From positions 1-64,000 of the forward strand of contig JABYQQ010000038.1 in assembly GCA_022605405.1 (NCBI GenBank): 64,000 bases of DNA. The letters run 5' to 3'. Positions 59,799 through 64,000 of this stretch are shown in pieces. The notes below the pieces were generated by a model. That model did not search any database, was not told the origin of the DNA, and saw only the letters and a program-made list of their open reading frames with translations. The position numbers were made by a program, and so were the translations under genes. This stretch comes from Earliella scabrosa (Eukaryota > Basidiomycota > Agaricomycetes > Polyporales > Polyporaceae). How positions within the stretch are numbered: the stretch's first letter is position 1; the number at the start of each line of letters is the position of its first letter.

Positions 59799-61342
59799 AT
59801 GCCAGCACAATCGACCCTCACTAACGAGGAGAAGACGAAGGTCAAAGCAGCGGTGAATGCGCCTGCTAACAAGATCTTCACTGCGGCGCTCGCTCGGATT
59901 TATTACGCCCACCCAAACCCGAACGAATGGTCATATACTGGATTGCAAGGAGCCCTCGCCTTTGTGAAGGACACCCAGGGCGTGTTCTATCTCAAGCTTG
60001 TCGACTTGTCTGGGACTAGGGGTATCATATGGGAGCATGAGCTGTATGAGGGTTTCGAGTATTTCCAAGATCGTCCGTTCTTTCATTCATTCGCTGGGGA
60101 TGTGAGTGGCTCGCCGCTCTCCTGTCTACATATACACACTAAGCCTACGAGACAGGAATGTATGATCGGTGTCGTGTTTTCCGATGAGAGCGAAGCAAAG
60201 ACCTTCCACAAGAAGGTCTCATCCAAGAAGACGACAACAGGTGTGTATTATCAGTGTTGACTCCATGGGTAGGGATCTCATTCGCGCCAGGCAAGTCCAA
60301 GTCTGGAACAACGAAGAAGAAGGGTTCGAAGCCAGGCAAGGGAGGGAAAATCGACAAGTCGATGATATCAGGTCCCACTGCTGGCTCGTTCAAGCACGTC
60401 GCGCACATGGGTTACGACGCAGAGAAGGGGTTCACTTCCACGAACGTCGATCCTTCCTGGGAGGCTTTCTTGACCAACCTCGAAGGTCAGGGTGTTGCTC
60501 GCGAGATGATCATGGAGAATATGGATTTCATCAAAGACTTCGTACGAGACGCACAGAAGTCCGAGCCCAAGAAGAAACCACCTCCTCCCCCTGCTCCCAG
60601 GCGTACCGTGCATGGCGCGCCAGAGGTGAAACCGCCATCTCCACCTCCTGCTCCCCCTTCGAGACCTCCTCCACGGGGCGTACCTCCGGCTCCTGCAGCT
60701 CCGCCTCCTCCAGCATCTCCTGTAGCACCACCACCACCACCACCACCCGCGCGTGCACCTGCGGCTCCGCCACCGCCCCCCACACGACCGAGCAGGACTG
60801 GGCCCCCTCCTCCTCCCGCCCCGCCTGCACGTCCCGCCGCAGCTCCCCCGCCGCCGCCGCCTCCTCCTGGTCGCCCAGCTCCCACTAATGGTGCACCGCC
60901 TCCTCCCCCACCGCCGCCGCCCCCTCCAACAGGCGGGGCACCTCCTCCTCCACCCCCACCGCCGCCTCCACCAGTAGGCGGGGCACCTCCACCTCCACCC
61001 CCACCTCCCCCTCCGCCGCCTGCAGGGGGAGGAGCACCTCCACCGCCCCCTCCACCCCCTCCTGGAGGCGGGCCGAGCGCGATGCCTGCACCTCAACCCG
61101 GCAGAGATGCTCTCATGGCCTCTATTCAAGGAGCAGGCGTACACATGCTCAAGAAGCGCAGCGACACCAGCTCGCCTGCCCCCACTCGCTCTACCCCGCA
61201 GCCTGTGGAAGAGCCGGCGACTAACGGAGGAGGCGGAGGAGGCGGAGACCTCACTGCTGCGCTTGCTGCTGCACTAATGGAGCGCAACAAACGGATGGGA
61301 GATAGTGACGACGAGGACGACGATGACGATGACTGGGATTAG
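59799..61342 (+). CDS. Wiskott-Aldrich syndrome protein homologue (WASP/Las17)
   Basis: Activates the Arp2/3 complex to nucleate branched actin at endocytic sites. About 475 residues in three exons (introns near 60101-60156 and 60241-60291). The WH1 domain covers residues 1 to about 125 (IFTAALARIYYAHPNPNEWSY, FYLKLVDLSGTRGIIWEHELY, FHSFAGDECMIGVVFSDESEA). A Lys-rich stretch precedes a CRIB/GTPase-binding motif, SMISGPTAGSFKHVAHMGYD, then WEAFLTNLEGQGV. A long poly-Pro region for profilin and SH3 binding follows (about 60580-61075). The WH2 motif GRDALMASIQGAGVHMLKKR binds G-actin, then the connector DLTAALAAALMERNKRMG and an acidic tail ending DDDDWD bind Arp2/3. The CRIB motif implies control by a Cdc42/Rac-type GTPase, unlike yeast Las17. 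Confidence 0.95.
60580..61075 (+). repeat. Proline-codon low-complexity tract in WASP
   Basis: Runs of CCT/CCA/CCC/CCG codons interrupted by Gly-Ala units; three near-identical GGAPPPPPPPPPP modules lie at about 60933-61070. The tract is expected to vary in length between strains and to recruit profilin-actin. Confidence 0.8.
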
Positions 61343-61740
61343 GACATCTCGCGAACCATTCTATTACGCTGTTCGTTGCTGCGTTCATCTTCCATGATGA
61401 CGGCATTTTGGTGTATGTATCCTATTCATGACCCAATCCTGCGTCCTGTTCCTTGCGCCTGTGCATGGGCGCACTCTCGGGAAGCCTGTGGGCAATGCAG
61501 CGTCGGTGCAATTTCAGCGTCCAGCCTCAGGACGTTGTGCAGCCAGTGCCGCCGGAGGGAGAGATAAGACCGATCCAGTGCGCAACCGTTGGATATAACG
61601 GGAAGTCTGGCGATTGCCGAGAGATCGTGGGCTCATCATAGAGTCTGCTCTTCAGCACCGCCGTATCCCCCGCACCTTCATAAACTGCCTTCAACTCCTC
61701 CCCCTGCACCTCCTTCCCTTCTTTACATCCTACAATCACC
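61343..61740. promoter_or_regulatory. Promoter region of calmodulin
   Basis: This 398 nt lies between the WASP stop and the calmodulin start codon and must contain the calmodulin promoter and 5' UTR. No clear TATA box was seen. Confidence 0.4.
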
Positions 61741-62777
<1,037 letters not shown>

Positions 62778-63225
62778 ACAAATGTGCTCTCTGTACTAGT
62801 TTCCCGACGCTGCCCGTGTACAGTATCTATATCCCGAAGTCTGTATACATTAACAATATCGTTCTGCCAAGTCGATCTGCACCTGTTCGAACTCGACCAA
62901 GACGCAGACCTCGGCTCCGAGACTAGCCCCACAACGCCGTACAGCATATCTGGACGTCATGACGTCTGTCGCCTAATGAGGAAAGTGGCAAGGCAGCAGA
63001 AGCTCCGGGGCGCAGACGTCATGACAAAGCCACTGCGCATCTCCTCCTTTCTCCATCTTATCTCGTCATCGCTGGAGGGACTGCGCTCCAGCTGCGCCCC
63101 GCCGGCACTCGTATAAGAGCACCGTGCCTCTGTGCGGAGCGGAACTCAGATACCTCCAACCTCATACCCCTGCCATTACTCTCACACTCTCACAACCACT
63201 TACGCTTCACATCGACAATATCATC
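62778..63225. promoter_or_regulatory. Calmodulin 3' end and promoter of the 95-residue protein gene
   Basis: This 448 nt contains the calmodulin 3' UTR and, at 63112-63117, a TATAAG element 114 nt upstream of the next start codon, preceded by GC-rich sequence. Confidence 0.4.
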
Positions 63226-63630
63226 ATGTCCTCTTTTATCAACAAGATTAAGGAGAAGACTTCGAGCAAGAACTCTTCGCCGAAGCAGCAGAATGAGCCC
63301 ACCTATGGCATTCTACCCCACCCGGCTGTAGGTTCTTCCCCGCGCGCTTTCCTGCCTGTCGCTGACACTCGTACAAATCCCGCAGAAGACCAACGATCCC
63401 CGAGACCTTGAGCCTCCTCAGCTCGGCGGTGGGTTGAACAGTAACCCAGAACAGGGCGCGTTCCATGCCCGGGAGCCCCATGTCCCGTCGCCGCAGATTG
63501 CCAACAACCTCCCTCCTCCACAGGTGGGTTCAGTGTCGTTTGCAACTTGACTGTCTGGCTGACTAATGTCTCCGTTTGACAGAGTCGGGAGCAACTGAGG
63601 GCTCGTGCGGCGGGGCTCAATGGCAACTGA
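63226..63630 (+). CDS. Small hydrophilic protein of 95 residues, function unknown
   Basis: Three exons, 63226-63327, 63386-63523 and 63583-63630, all with in-phase GT-AG junctions, sum to 288 nt. The start MSSFINKIKEKTSSKNSSPK resembles the amphipathic opening of small fungal stress proteins; the middle is Pro/Asn/Gly-rich and disordered (THE segments DPRDLEPPQLGGG and SPQIANNLPPPQ), and the end REQLRARAAGLNGN is a short basic helix. No membrane segment or signal peptide is seen. The clean splice phase and codon-like composition support a real gene. I do not recognise a family, so no function is given. Confidence 0.65.
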
Positions 63631-64000
63631 GAAGTCGCGTTGACCGGAGTTGTACTGTTTGGACGCCGGTCGCAGACTTGTCAGTATGTCTAACTGACGT
63701 CGGACCTTCTTGTATGAGCGCGGTAGCAACAGAATGGACAATTAATCATGTAGCAATATAGGAAGATGCTGAGTGCAGACATTAATATTTTGTCTGGGGG
63801 AGGACTCCGCCGAGTCGCACCATCGAGCTGGCATCCCAGCAGATCGAGTACTTACTCTATCAACAGAGTGGGACGTTTCTAGTACGATTGCGTCGGTTCT
63901 AGCGATATCTGAGAATACAGCATGCTGCTTGAAGCTCTGAATTACGGAATGTTCTTGCTGCTTAGTATGCGTTCCTCTCCAACTTGGAGTCGATGGAAGC
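63631..64000. other. Right edge of the window, no gene seen
   Basis: The last 370 nt contain AT-richer sequence (near 63725-63795) and no frame with family features. A gene may begin beyond the edge. Confidence 0.4.

Overview
The window looks like nuclear DNA from a filamentous basidiomycete, most likely an agaricomycete (polypore or mushroom type). The reasons are GC-rich coding sequence, GT-AG introns of mostly 45-70 nt in almost every gene, close gene packing on both strands, and a gene set (nitrate reductase, Kre9/Knh1-like wall proteins, an etherase-type GST, WASP with a CRIB motif) typical of such fungi. No bacterial, viral or organellar block and no intact transposon was recognised. 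The species assignment is inference. Gene models were spliced by eye from reading frame, splice sites and family motifs, so exact start codons and minor exons are less certain than gene identity.

Layout. 1-5.3 kb, all on the minus strand: nitrate reductase (cut by the left edge), a beta-propeller lactonase and ribosomal protein eL24. 6.3-13.6 kb: the spindle-midzone bundler Ase1/PRC1 (+), a small one-TM protein (+), glucosamine-6-phosphate N-acetyltransferase (-), and a first short-chain dehydrogenase (SDR1, +). 14.0-21.2 kb: the complete catalytic subunit of DNA polymerase epsilon (+). 21.9-24.7 kb: a small chromatin-like protein and a UBR7-type ubiquitin ligase (both -). 25.0-27.2 kb: a hydantoinase-B-type half of 5-oxoprolinase (+). 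27.7-33.6 kb: three Kre9/Knh1-like surface proteins flanking a zinc-independent medium-chain dehydrogenase. 33.8-37.0 kb: a direct tandem duplication of about 1.56 kb carrying SDR2 and SDR3. 37.3-48.4 kb (-): a PTR2 peptide transporter, a large ArAE-type membrane protein and transaldolase. 48.4-53.8 kb: a gene-poor stretch holding only one GST. 53.8-63.6 kb (+): an LRR protein resembling PPP1R37, a nuclear peroxiredoxin, WASP, calmodulin and a small 95-residue protein.

The window is mainly a run of housekeeping genes: replication, cytokinesis, actin nucleation, Ca2+ signalling, translation, pentose phosphate pathway and wall-precursor synthesis. Some genes share a theme. GNA1 (UDP-GlcNAc for chitin) and the Kre9-like proteins concern the cell wall; nitrate reductase, PTR2 and the 5-oxoprolinase half concern nitrogen supply. 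Nothing shows these are co-regulated units. No convincing undescribed multi-gene system is visible. The points most worth a second look are the SDR tandem duplication with its copied promoter, the stand-alone HyuB gene, an HMGN-like basic motif shared by the peroxiredoxin and the small chromatin-like protein, the RGG-rich N-terminus of polymerase epsilon, the micro-exons of calmodulin, and the gene-poor block around the GST.
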